A stretch of DNA of 64,000 bases from Pseudofabraea citricarpa (lineage: Eukaryota; Ascomycota; Leotiomycetes; Helotiales; Dermateaceae): positions 124,001-188,000 of the forward strand of contig JAPWGK010000025.1 in assembly GCA_029641185.1 (NCBI GenBank), in the 5' to 3' direction. The notes under the pieces are model-generated. The model was given only the letters and a program-made list of their open reading frames with translations, did no database searches and had not been told where the DNA came from. A program made the translations under genes and the position numbers. This document shows positions 1 through 13,200 of the stretch, piece by piece (positions within the stretch are counted from its first letter, which is position 1; every line of letters begins with the position of its first letter).

Positions 1-1438
1 CGTCGTCTGGATGCACAAGCATGCACGTCACGTACGGCTTGATATCGTCGGTATCTCGCCCTTCTGGCACCGGCACGTCGGATGCTCCTGCGACGTGCAC
101 GCGGAGCTTCTTCTTCTTCCCAGTCGCGAGATTCCCGCTCCCGCCCGCACGTAAAGCTGCCGGCTTCAACACGTATCCGTCGGATCCGCTGAAGAGCGCC
201 TCATTGATCTGCATACCCGCACCAAAGGTCTGCCAGTTGAGAGCGCATATCTGAGCACCGACCCCCCAGTACGGAACCGGGTTGAGGTTTGCAGACGAGA
301 TGCGCGTGCCCTTGGGAAAGACGCGCATCAGGTGCTTGGAGTTGTGGCAGCCGATCTTGGCACTCGCCGTCGCCATGTGAGATGCTAATCCGGATTCCGA
401 TACGTTGATGAGATGATGATGCGGACCGTTCTTCAGCGCCGCTTCGTCGTACCACGAATTGTCGCTCGGCTTTACTGACTGGGCGTACACACCGAGATCA
501 GCTAGCTCCGGCACGATGACAGCAGTTGGCGCAGCCTTCTTCTTCTCCTTGTACTCTTTCCTGGCATTGTTTTCTTCCTCGTCTCCATCGTCAGAGCTGG
601 TGTCATCATCGTCATCAAGTTCGCCGGGAATGTGATGCTCAACAATGACGACGATCTTGGATCCGAGCTCATTTAGGAATACCTGCTCGTCACTCCCCTC
701 CTGCTCTCGGTGACCTTCTTCTCGCACAGCCTTGCTTAGGAGCCGATCTCCCCAGACCTCCTTCATGATCTGAACAAGACGCAGCTGACCGTTAGCATTA
801 CAATGGTTCTCTAACGACAAGAGAACTGGCGCCGCTTGATTGCCCTGTTCTTTAGTAGATGCAGCTAATTCCTTGTCGTAGAAATCTCGCATCACCTCAC
901 AGACCGAGCGGAAGCTGATGTTAGAGACCAGCGTATAGCCATGGGTGACTTTGGGCTCATCGACATTCTCATCGTTGTCCCACGCATCAATCTCAACACA
1001 ACGCGCTCCAGCATTCAGCACCGTCTCATAGGCTTCGGCCGAAGAAGTCCCGTAGAGCTGATGCGCCATCAAGTACGTGTTGTGACTCGAGCTAATGAAG
1101 TACTCCGGCAAGGGATGGGATCTGTCTGTGAGGTACGAGGGCACATCGATATGCGGCTTGTCGAGGAGATCTCGCAAGGCACCCGTCGGTTCATAGACGT
1201 CTTCCTTTCCCGCATCTTCGCCGGGGAGCACTTTCTCGCTGACGAGGAATGATCTCAAGGCATGGCTGACCCTGAGCTGGTTCTTGGTGATGCCAGACTG
1301 TCGAGCACCGTGGCCGCCTCCTCCAACACTAGCCGACGTGACCTCCTCTCCCGCCTCGTCATTCTCATCGATCCGTTTTGGCTTTGCGAAAGGATTCAGT
1401 TCAGCTAGGCGTGAGGTGAGATTCGGCGACCCTGACAT
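1..1438 (-). CDS. Phosphoinositide-specific phospholipase C (3' part off the left edge)
   Basis: This reads open without introns from an ATG at 1438 to the left edge (479 codons seen), so the C terminus is missing. PI-PLC cleaves PtdIns(4,5)P2 into diacylglycerol and IP3 at membranes in Ca2+ signalling. The X domain (about residues 112-235) has the family's catalytic set: SSHNTYL with His119, CVEIDAWD with Glu149/Asp151, THGYT with His166 and LLSLENHC with Glu210. The Y domain (about 308-430) includes the block ending DGYVLKPAALR. What follows (LRVHVAGASDVP) looks like the start of a C2 domain. X and Y are split by an acidic then lysine-rich linker (about 273-304). The roughly 110 residues before X show no PH domain or EF hands, so this is a short fungal PLC. 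No other ATG precedes this start in frame. Confidence 0.93.
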   Translation of the reverse strand, partial: MSGSPNLTSRLAELNPFAKPKRIDENDEAGEEVTSASVGGGGHGARQSGITKNQLRVSHALRSFLVSEKVLPGEDAGKEDVYEPTGALRDLLDKPHIDVPSYLTDRSHPLPEYFISSSHNTYLMAHQLYGTSSAEAYETVLNAGARCVEIDAWDNDENVDEPKVTHGYTLVSNISFRSVCEVMRDFYDKELAASTKEQGNQAAPVLLSLENHCNANGQLRLVQIMKEVWGDRLLSKAVREEGHREQEGSDEQVFLNELGSKIVVIVEHHIPGELDDDDDTSSDDGDEEENNARKEYKEKKKAAPTAVIVPELADLGVYAQSVKPSDNSWYDEAALKNGPHHHLINVSESGLASHMATASAKIGCHNSKHLMRVFPKGTRISSANLNPVPYWGVGAQICALNWQTFGAGMQINEALFSGSDGYVLKPAALRAGGSGNLATGKKKKLRVHVAGASDVPVPEGRDTDDIKPYVTCMLVHPDD

Positions 1439-2786
1439 GTTTATAGCTGTCCAGAGAGGGAAGTCGTGTCCAGCTAGAGCGTGATTGATTTTTGTGAAGG
1501 TGACACAGTTCACACCCAAATTCTCAATTGTGCTTCCGAGCTCGCTGCCCTGTTTACTGCAATGGGTAACACGGGATCTTTCGTGTGTAATTTCGTTGCA
1601 AGATGATGTAGAAGTAGGGCGGGGATATACTTGGCGACGCGCTATGCCTGAAGAGGCAGCGCTAGAACCAAGTTTCACAGGGCTGACAGGGCTGGCTAAG
1701 TCGAAAACAGGTTTGCAGGAGATGCACGTGGGCATTGAAGCTGATGTGAGATTGATATTCAGAATTAAAATACACTCACCAGTGCAAGAGATCCGTAATT
1801 CTGACGTGCTGTGTATTGAGGTCTAAATACCAGATTGGGGTGGTCTGGTTGTGAAGTAATGTGACTTCCTTGTAATGTGGATTTAACTAGGATTTCCTTT
1901 TAAGGATGTGAGTTCTTAATCCCAAGGCCTTACACAGTGGAGAAAATATATGCGTGACAATGACATACTTCGGAAATCATTGTCTAGTTTTGAAAGCTTC
2001 GAAAAATGCTCTTGGTCCCAATGTTTCAAACCAGAATACACACATACAGGCATAGTCTCTGCTCTTTTATCTGAACTGAAAAATAGTCCATAATAATGCA
2101 ATTATCGAGGTGCATTTGAAACTAGCAATAATCTATATACGAGATTGAAAAAGAAAAAGGAAAAAAACACTTTAAAGAAGCATTTGGTCCGCACAAAATT
2201 GGAAGAAAGGAAAAGAAAAGAAGTATATTTGTTCTTGTTACAATGGCCACCATGCAACTGGAAGGATTATAATATCCAATGGAAGAGCTATACATCTGAC
2301 TAAGGATAGATCGTCTGTCGTGATAAGAATGGGATACAAAACGTCTTTGCTAGAGGCAGTTGTAAATTCAAGTGAAGACACATGTATACGTGCAATACTG
2401 GCCTTGTGGTCTTAGCGAGTATCTAACTAACTGATAATTCCAAAGCGTGACTACGAGAACCTGTTTCATTAGAATGTTGTGGTTTTGAAAAAATATTTGA
2501 TAATTGCAATTAGTCTTGTTGTTATAAGAACATAGAAAACCTTGACGTTTCACTGGTCTGTCTCATCTTAAAGATTTACTGTAACTGGTAGATAGCTAGC
2601 AATACAGCACAGCATGAAAGACTGGGAACTTGATGATTCAAGGAATAATTAATATTCGTTAGGCCTCCCGCGGTAATTTAGTGAGAACATGACCTTCATA
2701 GCAATATCATATTGTGATCACTACATAATACCCGAAGTAAAAACATGAGCCCGGGTCAGAGATTCATTTGATATAGCAGCATTCTT
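1439..2786. other. Intergenic: PLC promoter and MATE 3' flank
   Basis: No supported gene. Short open frames here lack family similarity and plausible splice structure. A purine-rich stretch (A/G tracts) lies around 2145-2225. The region lies between the 5' end of the PLC gene and the 3' end of the MATE gene, both on the minus strand. Confidence 0.6.
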
Positions 2787-4320
2787 TCAAGTGTGGTGTT
2801 CACTTCGTTTCAATGCCTCTCTCACAGCTCGTTGCCAATCAATGCGCGAAATGAATATCAGCTCAGCAACGGCAACCAAAGACAAGCCACTGCCCATACT
2901 AATCCAAAGACCCATTAATTTCAAAGGAGTGCAAAAAGCAAGACTGACACCAACCGGTAATGCGAGGACGAAGTAACAGAAAAGTGGGATGTAGCAACCA
3001 ATTTCAGGTCTCCCAATAGCCCGCAGGACCGCATTACAACAAGCGGCAACAGCATCACTTAGCTGAAGTACTGCACAAACCGGCAAGATGTTTTCAATCA
3101 ATCTATAGACCTGGTCGTCGCCGGTAAAGAGGTCTGGTATCCAGTGTCTAAGCGAGAAGAGAGCGACGAGGGTTACCAAGCCCACAATAAGAGCGATACA
3201 CAGAGAGACTCTTGTAGCGATACGAGCTCGTCTCGTAAGACCAGCTCCTACTAGATTCGCTATTCGTGTGTTGCTCGCGATGGACGCCGAGAGGAAGACT
3301 TGCCACGTCACATTGACGATAGAAGACAAGGCCGACTGAGCAGCCAGATCCGCCGAGCCGAGATACGAAGTGACAAGTATGAGGATTTCCCAGGACAAAC
3401 ACTCGGTTTCGATGGCGAACAGGCTCGGTATTGCCAGGTAGAGCATTGGTTTCCAGTTGCAGAAGATTTCCCATGATAGAGGCTGCCAGCATTCTTTCCC
3501 CGCCACGAGAAAGACGTACAGGAACAACAGCATCGGGAGGAGGTTGTGCGTTATTGCAATTGCCATAGGCGCGCCGATAAAACCCAAGCCCAATTTCTGC
3601 TCTCTGTCAGCATGTCTTTATCGTCAATCTAGCTGGAAAACATACCCAGACAAGAAGCCAGTTCAGGAAAATGTTAAAAGGCGCTGCAATCAAGAGCACG
3701 TAGAGCGAGGCGCGAAAAAGTCCCTGGGCCTGCAAAAACCTCTTGCCAGCTTCAAAGAAGGCGAACCCAGGAGCGCCAAATAACAAAATCCGCAAATACC
3801 GACCAGCAAGTATGGCGGTCTCGAGATCCTCAGCGGGAAGGATGAAGATAAAAAGATCTCCGGCGACAAGCCATATTACGCCGATTGGTATAGTAACAAT
3901 TGAGAGCAGCAAGAGTAGTCTCTGAAAATGCAGCCCGACGAGCTGTTTCTTTCCTAACCCGTATGCTTGTGGACATAATGTGTCCAGACTTGTCGACAGA
4001 CCTTGATATACGGCGTATCCGCTGATGACAGCCGTCATATTCGCAACACTGACTGCTCCAAGCTCACGTTGTCCAAGATGGCCCACTGCAAAGACGCTGG
4101 ATACAGTGAGCGAATATTGTAGGAAAAGAGTGAGGACTATTGGACTGGAATACTGGACGATTGCTCTAGTCTCCTGTTTCCAGATCTGGCTTGTCGGGAC
4201 CCTCTTCTCTTCTGAGTCAGAAGCGATAGAGCTTGCAAGCAAGGGCGAGTTCTCTGTTGCCTCCTCAACTTCTCCAGCTGGAGAGTCCTCATAGGGCCTC
4301 ATCGTTTTTGAAAGCGCCAT
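2787..4320 (-). CDS. MATE-family multidrug/toxin efflux transporter
   Basis: Two exons, 4320-3646 and 3596-2787, joined across a 49-nt intron (GTATGT donor, GCTGACA branch, AGCAG acceptor), giving 494 residues. The intron is required because the first frame stops right after the donor; the join reads LLVW-KLGLGF. MATE proteins exchange H+ or Na+ for cationic drugs and metabolites across the plasma or vacuolar membrane. Seen: about 70 hydrophilic N-terminal residues, then about twelve hydrophobic segments in two related halves, with PIVLTLFLQYSLTVSSVF at the first helix and SALSSIVNVTWQVF in the second half. Length suits the fungal family (450-550). Substrate cannot be told. It sits between a PLC and a FAD oxidoreductase with no sign of co-regulation. 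Confidence 0.9.
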
Positions 4321-5491
4321 TGTTCCGGGGACGTCCAGCTATTGAGAAGATTATCGTATCATGTATAATTTGACTTGCTTGTTGTGTAGCTCAATCAAGC
4401 AGCAGTATGCAAATTTCGATGATCAATGATTGAATAATAGATAGAAAAGCAAAATAAAAACCACTGTGGTGGAAAACCACATCATTCAAAACACACTTAC
4501 TCGATTCATTTCTTGTCACAGGTGAGACGAGGTATTTCGCAATGTAGTACCGCTGTCGAATAAAGGGGATACCAAGTCCTTGTTTAGCCAACAGAATAAA
4601 GGCATGCTCGATCACGGTGATACTCGGGATTTTATTGGATCATAATAGATGAATTCGGTGGGATGTATTTCACTGAATAGTATTAGCGTTCCCAATTTTG
4701 TACACTGAACGAGATACAATGCATGGAACTAACGCGTGTAGGAAAATAATCAATGTTACCGAGCTTGTGTTTTGTCGCACTGCATGCGAATTCCTGTCCG
4801 GCGGTGAACTTCCAATAAACTTCAGTGCTCACTGTCTCTTGCCATAGAGTGATCATTCAACTATTTTACGCCCTCTAAATCAGCTTGGAGAAAACAATCT
4901 CGCAAGTTAGTTTCCAAGTCTGTGTTAGATATATTATTAAGATCAGACATGTAGAACATCAAAGCTAAACTACGAAGCCGTCCACGAAACTACATGTATT
5001 TAATCAATGTTCCACAAATATGGTGCTACGTCACACCTCGGCCTCAAATTCTTTCACCAGCATGCACTTTCCCATGGGTGATACATCTCCAGGGAAACGT
5101 GATTTGAAGCGTTAGTAAATATGCTCTTAAAAGATATGATCTTGTCAATCGGAATTTTATATGTACCTATAAAAATATTGCTTAGCTTATAGCTGATCAA
5201 AATCTAATGCCAGTGAACTTTTGAAAAATCCCAAAGGGTACGTACAAAATTCATTTCATAGAACAAGTTCACATAACACAGAGCATAAAATTGACATGGT
5301 AGATCATCATATATTGACAGTGTATACATATATAAAAGGCTCAATGAACAAAAACAACGACAGTGCAACATCTGCTAATACAGGTCGTGTACACGCTAAA
5401 GTAGAACAATATATACAAGAAATATGGTAAGACAGGCCTACAATGCCAGAAGCCAGCAGCAGTGAGGTTTTCAAATCGCTCAATGCTTTGC
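4321..5491. other. Intergenic: MATE promoter and FAD-oxidoreductase 3' flank
   Basis: About 1.17 kb, AT-rich, with no frame that matches a known family or splices into a longer product. I see nothing beyond likely promoter sequence for the MATE gene. Confidence 0.55.
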
Positions 5492-7214
5492 TTATACAAC
5501 GGTATTGGCGACCTTGAATCCACCAGGCATCAAGTTGGTGTAGATCTTCAAAGGATCATACTTGTCTCTGATCGATTGGAGACGCTTCACATTTTCAACT
5601 GGGTAACCCTCGAACACCTTCTGGTCTGGATCGGCGTCGTTGAGGTAGATGTATGGGTGAGTAGCTCCAACGGCTTCGAGTTGAGCAGTGACATTAGCAT
5701 CAACAGCATGGAGCCAAGCGTCAACGGTCGGGGTATCAGCTGCATCACCCCATGTAAGAGCTTGTTCGACCCAGAATAGAGGAATCTCCTCAACACCCTG
5801 TGGGCATCCGATTCCCAAGTTGGAGACTCGGCTGAACTCAGTGGTGATGGAGTTCCATGCAAGACCAGCGAAGAAGTCGGTAAGGTTGGAAACTTGAGGA
5901 ATGGCATCTTTGAATGTGTCGTGAACAATCTCAATAGCTTCTCGGGTAGCGGTAGTTGAGATGACACGGAATCGTTGCTGAAGTCCATAAGACTCACCGC
6001 CCTCTTGGAAAGCAGGTCTGACGGCTTTGGAGAACGCAGCCATTGTAAGTTTGTTGAGGCCCGTGCTGTTGGTCTTTGGGAGAAGACCTCCTTGAAAGTC
6101 ACTCAACACTGCAGGTTCAGTGGCGTCGCCATTGTAGAAGAGGGTAGAATCATATGTTGGCTCGCTTGCACCATGTCCGAAACGGGCGACTGGGATAATG
6201 GCGGCTTTGGGATCAACAGATCCATTGACGGCATAGTTGAGGATTGAGTCGATCCATAACTCCTTTGTCGCTTCTCCAGTTCCATAATGAGCATCTGCAA
6301 GCATGATGAAAGGAGAATCAAATGTCTTGAGATCAAACTTAGTAACGAGGCAGAATGAGTTTCCGCCACCAGCCAAAGCCCAGTAAAGATCGGCGAACTC
6401 GTTGTCGGCAGTGGCAGAAACAATGGTACCATCGGCCAGAACACACTAAATTGTTAGTTCATGTCTTTTGCATCATCGTGAAGAAGTCATACCTCATAGG
6501 CGCGAATGTTGCCATTGGCGGAAGAGAAGCCGTGTTCGTAAGAGAAGAACGACATTCCACCTCCAAGTAGGTAACCAGGAACACCAACGGGAGCATATCG
6601 TCCACCGACAACCATCTTTCCTGTTCCAGTCTCGTTCAAGTATACATAAGCATCACCCCATCGATTGGCTGGTGCCAGTTCCAATGTTTCTCCATCTTCT
6701 GAAAGTTGCATTGTTGTAAGCTTCGAACTCGAGATTAAAACACCGGTAGAGTTGATGTTTGCAGCGTCAGGAATTGGCATGTGTCCACCGCCTCGCATGG
6801 CAAATGGGGTTGCGAACTGTACAAGGCCTTTGACAGCTTCTGACATTTCCTCGGCACTTGCTGGTGTAAGAACACAGGCGGGTCCAAGCCAAGCTCCAGC
6901 GTTCCACGATACTATATGCCATTAGAAATTTGTGTGGGAAAAGAGGAAAGAATTGCATCTTTACCTTGATTCTCAGCTGTGTATGCTTCGACCTCGGTTG
7001 TCAAAATAGTCATATCTGGGAAGTTTTGCTTGAAGTATGAACATGTTGCAGCGGGGTCGCTAGAGGTATTGACACTTGGTAGCGTTGTGCTGTTGAACTC
7101 AAGTCCATTCCCGTATCCTCCTCTCTCTAAAGCGCCTCTTAGGTATGAAGCAGAAGAGCTGGCGGTCAAACCAGTCATCGCAAGTAAATGCGCTTTTCGT
7201 ACGTTGAAGAACAT
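5492..7214 (-). CDS. Secreted FAD-linked oxidoreductase (BBE/PCMH type)
   Basis: Three exons, 7214-6965, 6911-6493 and 6445-5492, with introns of 53 nt (GTAAAG...ATAG, phase 1) and 47 nt (GTATGA...TTTAG, phase 0); 540 residues. The family oxidises alcohols or carbohydrates with covalently bound FAD and molecular oxygen. A weakly hydrophobic N terminus (residues 1-25) suggests secretion. The PCMH FAD domain has MRGGGHMP, where His127 fits the usual covalent FAD ligand, and GVPGYLLGGGMSFFS. The C terminus, DKYDPLKIYTNLMPGGFK, is the family's BBE signature. The position that carries a second FAD-linking cysteine in bicovalent members reads RYAPVGVPG with no Cys, so flavin attachment is probably single. 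The substrate is unknown. Confidence 0.9.
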
Positions 7215-10200
7215 CCTGACGGTTGTGTGGTAGGCGAGGAGTTAGAATGAACGTGGAGATGAACGAGAAAAGCCGATGAGCTGGTGATGTTAAATGGTAT
7301 GCGGGGTTATCGACTCTTTTATATTCATCCCATCATCAGGCAGGTCCATCAGGCAGGCTGGCGAATCCGATAAAGAACGATCTAGTCTAGCCTTGGCTAT
7401 CAGTCCTGTTAACTGAGCCCCAGGAATATCGGGATTCGCATAGACCAGAAGCTTATTTGCCATCAAGATTCCTGCAGCGAGGTTTACGAGTTGAGAAAAT
7501 AGCCCGATGCAAGCTATCCGTCATGTTGGTGCAAGGGGTCTGCAGTGTAACTTCCGCTCGATATCCTCGGCAGACAGGCACACGCCCAATGCAGGAACAA
7601 ACCACCTTTTGTTTATTGCCGATCCTCTCAAGCATTGTGTTGAAACGGTCAGACATAGCCTAGTCTGGTTCGCCTCTCGCTGAACATCTGCAGTGTAACC
7701 TCGCATTCACCTCGCATTCAACACCACTGGCCGTAGTGTATACTTGTCGACAGAACTTGCCCCCACACTCACTTAGATTAAAGAGTTCCACACGTGCCTA
7801 TCTTCATTGAATGAACAAGACAAGACCAACGATTTTCAGCAAGCTTGGTATTCAAGATCCTCAAGGTCCTTTGCAAATTTCAACCGAAATCGGGTCCAAT
7901 TACCCGGCTTTAATCGGGCACTGGCAAAAAAACAGTGCACGTATTGGCACTTGAAAAGCTAATGTTGAACTGCAGTTTCTTTCGAGCTCCTTGATTCTAC
8001 TGTGCCAGCGAATGAAAAGAAGATAGGACGGTGACGATAACCTCAGCCTCGTGACATCACAAAATTTATGCTTCTGTGTATAACTTTATTTTGTACTGTA
8101 AGGCTGTTACCCAGAAACCAGGCAAACCTTCATGGTCATAGAAATTCGGAAACAACTTAATAATAGAGTGTCGGACGCTGCCGCAGCCATAAAGGTAATA
8201 TACGTGCGGAAAAGTATGGTTGTCTCTTAAAAGGCAAAAAATGACGCCGCGAGTTGAGTGCTTCAAAAATGCGGGGGACGAAGGAAAGAAGGATTACGCA
8301 AGTCTTCCACAGCAAAGTAGTCCGAGTACGACTTGTGGGAGAAGCGAGTACGAAAGTCCGAGTCTAACGAAGAATGATCCCAGTTGCCAACGAAGATCTC
8401 TCCTCGCTTGTTGAGAATGATGCCACAGATCGCAAATAGACACGGAGGAGCAGGAGTTTTCAGGAATACTTTCTTTCTATATTGTAACTCGCATTTGCAT
8501 ACAGATATGTTATGCTGACTAGCATTATGAAGGAAAACAACTTTCGAGCCTAGAAAGAAGATTGGACATATCACATCCGAAAGAGGGCGCCAAGTCTACT
8601 AGTGAGCTGATAACGACTAGCAATCCTTACTCAGTTGAGGTATTCGCCCGAAAGAACAAAGTATAAACATTCCGCTCAGCCATTGCCGTCCTCCGCGGCG
8701 AGTCACTGATACTATAACTTAAACACCCACGTCAATGATCGCCTTCCTTCCAGTTAAGCATATTGACATGCTTGCAATTTGACTTCTCTTGCCGCACTTG
8801 TACCGAGCTTAACCATAGTATTAAGTTCGTGCACAACTTCCATCGGCTTTTAGGTCATAAAACTTCCCATCTTTATCAAAATAATATCACAACCACAAGA
8901 AGTTGCAGAGTTGGCTCCAACGTAGGCAAAATGTGCGACATTTCCCAGTCCATGGATTCAAGTTGAGGGAAAACTAAGAAACTAAGGTTAAAATAGCCAC
9001 CCGCCGGTGTGACGAGGCTAGGTCATGGGTTGCTGAGCTATATTGAGCCCGAGGACCGGGCTTGGCCTGACTTGACAGTGCCGCAAGTATTTTTGTGGGG
9101 TAGGACTCAGATAAGCCAAGTCCATGTTCATCCCAAATTCACGCAGCTCGCATTCGATAAATATTGCGATCGGGGCTAGAGACTGACTCGTTTCAAGAAG
9201 GTCTTTTCGATGTAGAAAATACCCTTAATCAGAACTTAACTTTTGGCTCGAGTCTACTAAGATCTCTAAGTCCTCGATCTCGGTCCTACATCTTGAACTC
9301 TCACGCCTTATGCTCGGCTAAATAATCGTGTCGTCACCTCTCAGCCTCCTTAGAAGAGGCTGATCCAAGGCTTAGTATTGTTCCTGCGGATTGGATGCGA
9401 GAAAAAAAAGTTCTAGCTCTTTTCCAAAGAACATCTGAGGTACTTACTATCGTGATGTAAGAATTCCATCCTTATCGTATTCGGCGTTTGTGGGGAGTGA
9501 CGGTTCTGGCCCTGCGATTTTAGTTCTATGCATAGACGATGCACTACAGCGATGAGCTGTACGATTGATCCACAGTAATAAATGCCGGGACCGGATCTTA
9601 CAGATCTAGGCGCCGTACAGGTGCAGTCAGAGCTAACTTGTCTAAGACGGAGTCTGTCCCAAGAAGTTAGGAGAATCTTTCTAATCTTGCGAACGGTCCC
9701 AACTCGACAAGTTTTGACACTATATTCCTTCCCTTCAATCTTCTCGTCGGATAAATCTGAGCTCATTAATCAGTCTTTCTAAAGGCAATCCACATTTGGC
9801 ACGCGGTAATCTTGCATGGGATATATTACCGATGTCCTGCCAGCTGTCCGCTCTCGGTATTGTCTCGTGAACTGTCATCCGAACTTCTGTTAAGCAACTT
9901 CCCCGGAGCCCTTAACATCCGAGAAAACTGTGTGCCTATATGCCCAGGTAAGCACTGACTTGGATTTAAACGGTGGAAATGTCTTTGATTAAGGTACCAA
10001 ACTATCGTCGAGTCAATGCTTCTTGCCTCGCCAGCGTGGTAAACACGAGAATCCGAGAGGTGGTATAGGACTGCCAAATAAAGTCTGTTGGCCCCCGCCA
10101 CCACCTTCGCACTAAGAAGACCATCAAAATTTCTAGTACCTCCTCCCTTTGTTTTGCACCAAATCAGATGATGGCATTTGCTGCCATACCATATTATCAT

Positions 10201-13200
10201 CCACCGCTTGAATATTGGTCTCTGCGAGGTTTTGCTAAACATCAGCGCTCATATAGTACACGGAACGACACGACGCTGGCAATTTTCAAATGATATGAAA
10301 GTTTTTAAACCCAATCATACCAAAGTCGAGGCACTTACCACTTTTCAAATATGCGCCACTCGCCAAAGCACTTAACTTCTATACTCGATTTGAACTGGGC
10401 AATAACTTACATGGTACTTTGTATTATGATATCAGTAAGTTTGTAGAACAAAACTCCTATGTTTGTGAAGGAGCTTATAAAAGTCTATGGACCAGATTAT
10501 GGCTCACGAGACCACGCTTTTGAGCTACAACGCCTTTCGGTTATTGACAACGTAATTTCCATTTCGTTAGCTGCTAATTTATTACAAAATCATCTTCTGT
10601 GGATGATTGCAGAATTTCTTTTCAGTCCCGGGGGATGCTGATCATCTATTTTGAGACAACTCTCATTTCAGGTTCATATAACCTCTACTGAAACTTTATT
10701 TCTTGAAGCAGTCCGGGAAAGGTTGCCTTCTTCTCTGTTCTGGGGATACTGTTTTACAACAAATGAATTTTATCTCCAACTTCTCAATTGGAACCATCAT
10801 ATACTTAGTATCTTTCGCAGAGTCCAACTCAATGTCGCTTCGCTACTATAACGAATAACAGAATTATGTTTATAATTATACATAAGAGTGTGAGACGGCA
10901 CACTAAAATTATCAGTTGTGTATAGCAGTTACGGTTCTGATAATGAATATCAACTCTCTGTAATTGACTAAATATTTAAAGCCTGAGTCGATTTTCGAGT
11001 CAACGTAAAGCCTTCCAGACCTTCGGGCCTTTCTTGCCTAGTCATTCTCTTGCTTGACTATAAAGAAATGAGCAGAAAACTCCGCTGATTCATACGAATT
11101 AGTCTATTTCAGGATAAGGTTGATTATTATTTAGTCTTCTATAGAATGTGATGAACAAGCTTGATCAGGGAGAGGTGCATACAACTAATCTGTTTATACT
11201 AGAGTATAGTCATAATAATATCGTGACTGAGTCACTCAAACGGTTCATCTAAACCAGCTATTCTAAATCACTGACTTTGCCATTGTAAATTGGAAAGTAT
11301 TCGAGTCATAAACATGGTACCAACTTTTACTATTTAAATTTCTTGTTCTCGTTTTCTCACTTTAACTCATCCACAACACCGACAACATCAACCGGAGAGG
11401 AAAAACACGACCAAAAACTTTAATCGACATTGCAAGTACTTCCTTTACAAGAGAAACATCAACAGCTAGGTAGATGCTCACGACCTTTTTTTTTTTTACA
11501 GGATGTACTAAAATGCTTTTTATATAGAATGATCGACTGCAAGCTTGAAAAGAGGTTTGACTGTGGCTGCGGGTGTGGATGCAAACTCCAAGTCGGTGCA
11601 AGGTATGAGAAATGTGAATCCTGTGTAAAAGGCATTCATGTGTTGTATGAATGAATTTAGACTCTTCCCAACGGCTGGCCCAGAACTTTTATGCAAAAAA
11701 GGCTATATGTCCTCAGGCTGAGTTTATAAAACAAGAAATGTAAAAAGATGTAATCGTAAAAATATTAAATGCATGGATTTTACTAATATCAGACAAGAGA
11801 CGTGAATCTTATCGATAACATTAATATGTTAGATAGGATTTCCCTATTATTACTTTTACTTGAAATGTCAGTTAAATTGGTGAAATGTATAGAGGACGAA
11901 TTAGCGTTAAGGTACACCGGCATACAAACGTAGCCGCTATAGATGAGACAACCTCACGTACGTGCTAGGCTTTATATATAATTAAAACGCTGAGAATTTT
12001 CCGCAGAACTTATCTCTTTTTATAGGTTGCTTGGAAGATGGAAGCGGTTATAAATATATCACAGAATAGGCATTCTCATTCGGTAGTTTGGATTTTAAGA
12101 AGTCGAGGATGGGAGAGAGTTACCACATGACAAAGAGTGCAATTCCCTCAATATTTCTTAGGCCTTTATATCCGGATTTAATATTATTATTCTCTAAAGA
12201 ATAATGTCAACATGGACAAGTATAATCGGATTTCACAAAAAGAAAAACACGCTTTGCCTGATGAGTGGGAATCTAAAGACGAGTAATAAAAAATAATTGT
12301 TTATATTTTTACTGCTTAACATCTAGGTACTTAGGCATAAATTTATACAACAAAACCTAGTATATCTTTGCTTGATTTAATTATTTGGTTAAGTTTATGC
12401 AATAACCGAAGATGGTTTTGTAATACTATTTATATGACTAATCAAGGAACCTGGTTTGAGTCGACTATATTACTGTGTCTGTTATAGTATAGCAGCGAAT
12501 TCCATAACTACTAATGTTACCAGGTACCCTTTAGATATAAAGGCTAGAGTATCAGCAACAGACCTGATTCGGAGCAGAGTAATACTACCTGGTATCTGTT
12601 TTGGAAATGAAAGTTAGTATAAAAAGCAAAATTCCAGGAAGTTAATAATACTTGCTATGTATTATTAAGTGAGAGATATTAAAAGCGAGACCACATGGCT
12701 TGTCAGGTATCCATTGACTGTGTGACAGTTGGCACAGCTTCTTGTTAACAACTACTCAGCCCTCCTTCACATTATCATTTCGGTTAATACTTCTCAATCT
12801 AGGAATAATGCTCAAGTAGAGTCTCTCAAATGCCTGCACTTCTAGATTCTGCAGATTCGAAAAATAACCAAGTAAACACACAGTAGGTCCCATTCGCCAT
12901 AAACAAGGAGCGGCAAAGTTGGCTAACTACAGGGAGGCAAGGAAGCATTAAACTAGCTCAATTAAAGATTGTAGACTTATGATTTGGTGTACTCTGTGAA
13001 CAACAGTAATTGCTGATAAGATAGTGTCAGGTCTATTGATTGAATAAGCGACAGCAAGACAAATATGAGCTCGGTTGATTTGGCTATAATAGCTAATAGT
13101 TAATTAAGTTATCTATCTACTCTTGCACTGGATATGAAATTGAAAGCAAAGCATCTGGCGCTTGTAGAGTTATCGAGACTATACTGCTAAGAGCATTAGA

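Noticed and set aside
941..1252. Plus-strand frame within the PLC
   Set aside because: Antisense shadow of the phospholipase X domain, whose catalytic motifs are unmistakable on the minus strand.
1485..1826. 113-codon plus-strand frame
   Set aside because: Lies in the PLC promoter, has no domain and no exon partner; starts with ATT-rich, low-information sequence.
9826..10242. 138-codon minus-strand frame in the gene-poor block
   Set aside because: No recognisable motif, no signal peptide, no plausible introns extending it; length alone is not enough.
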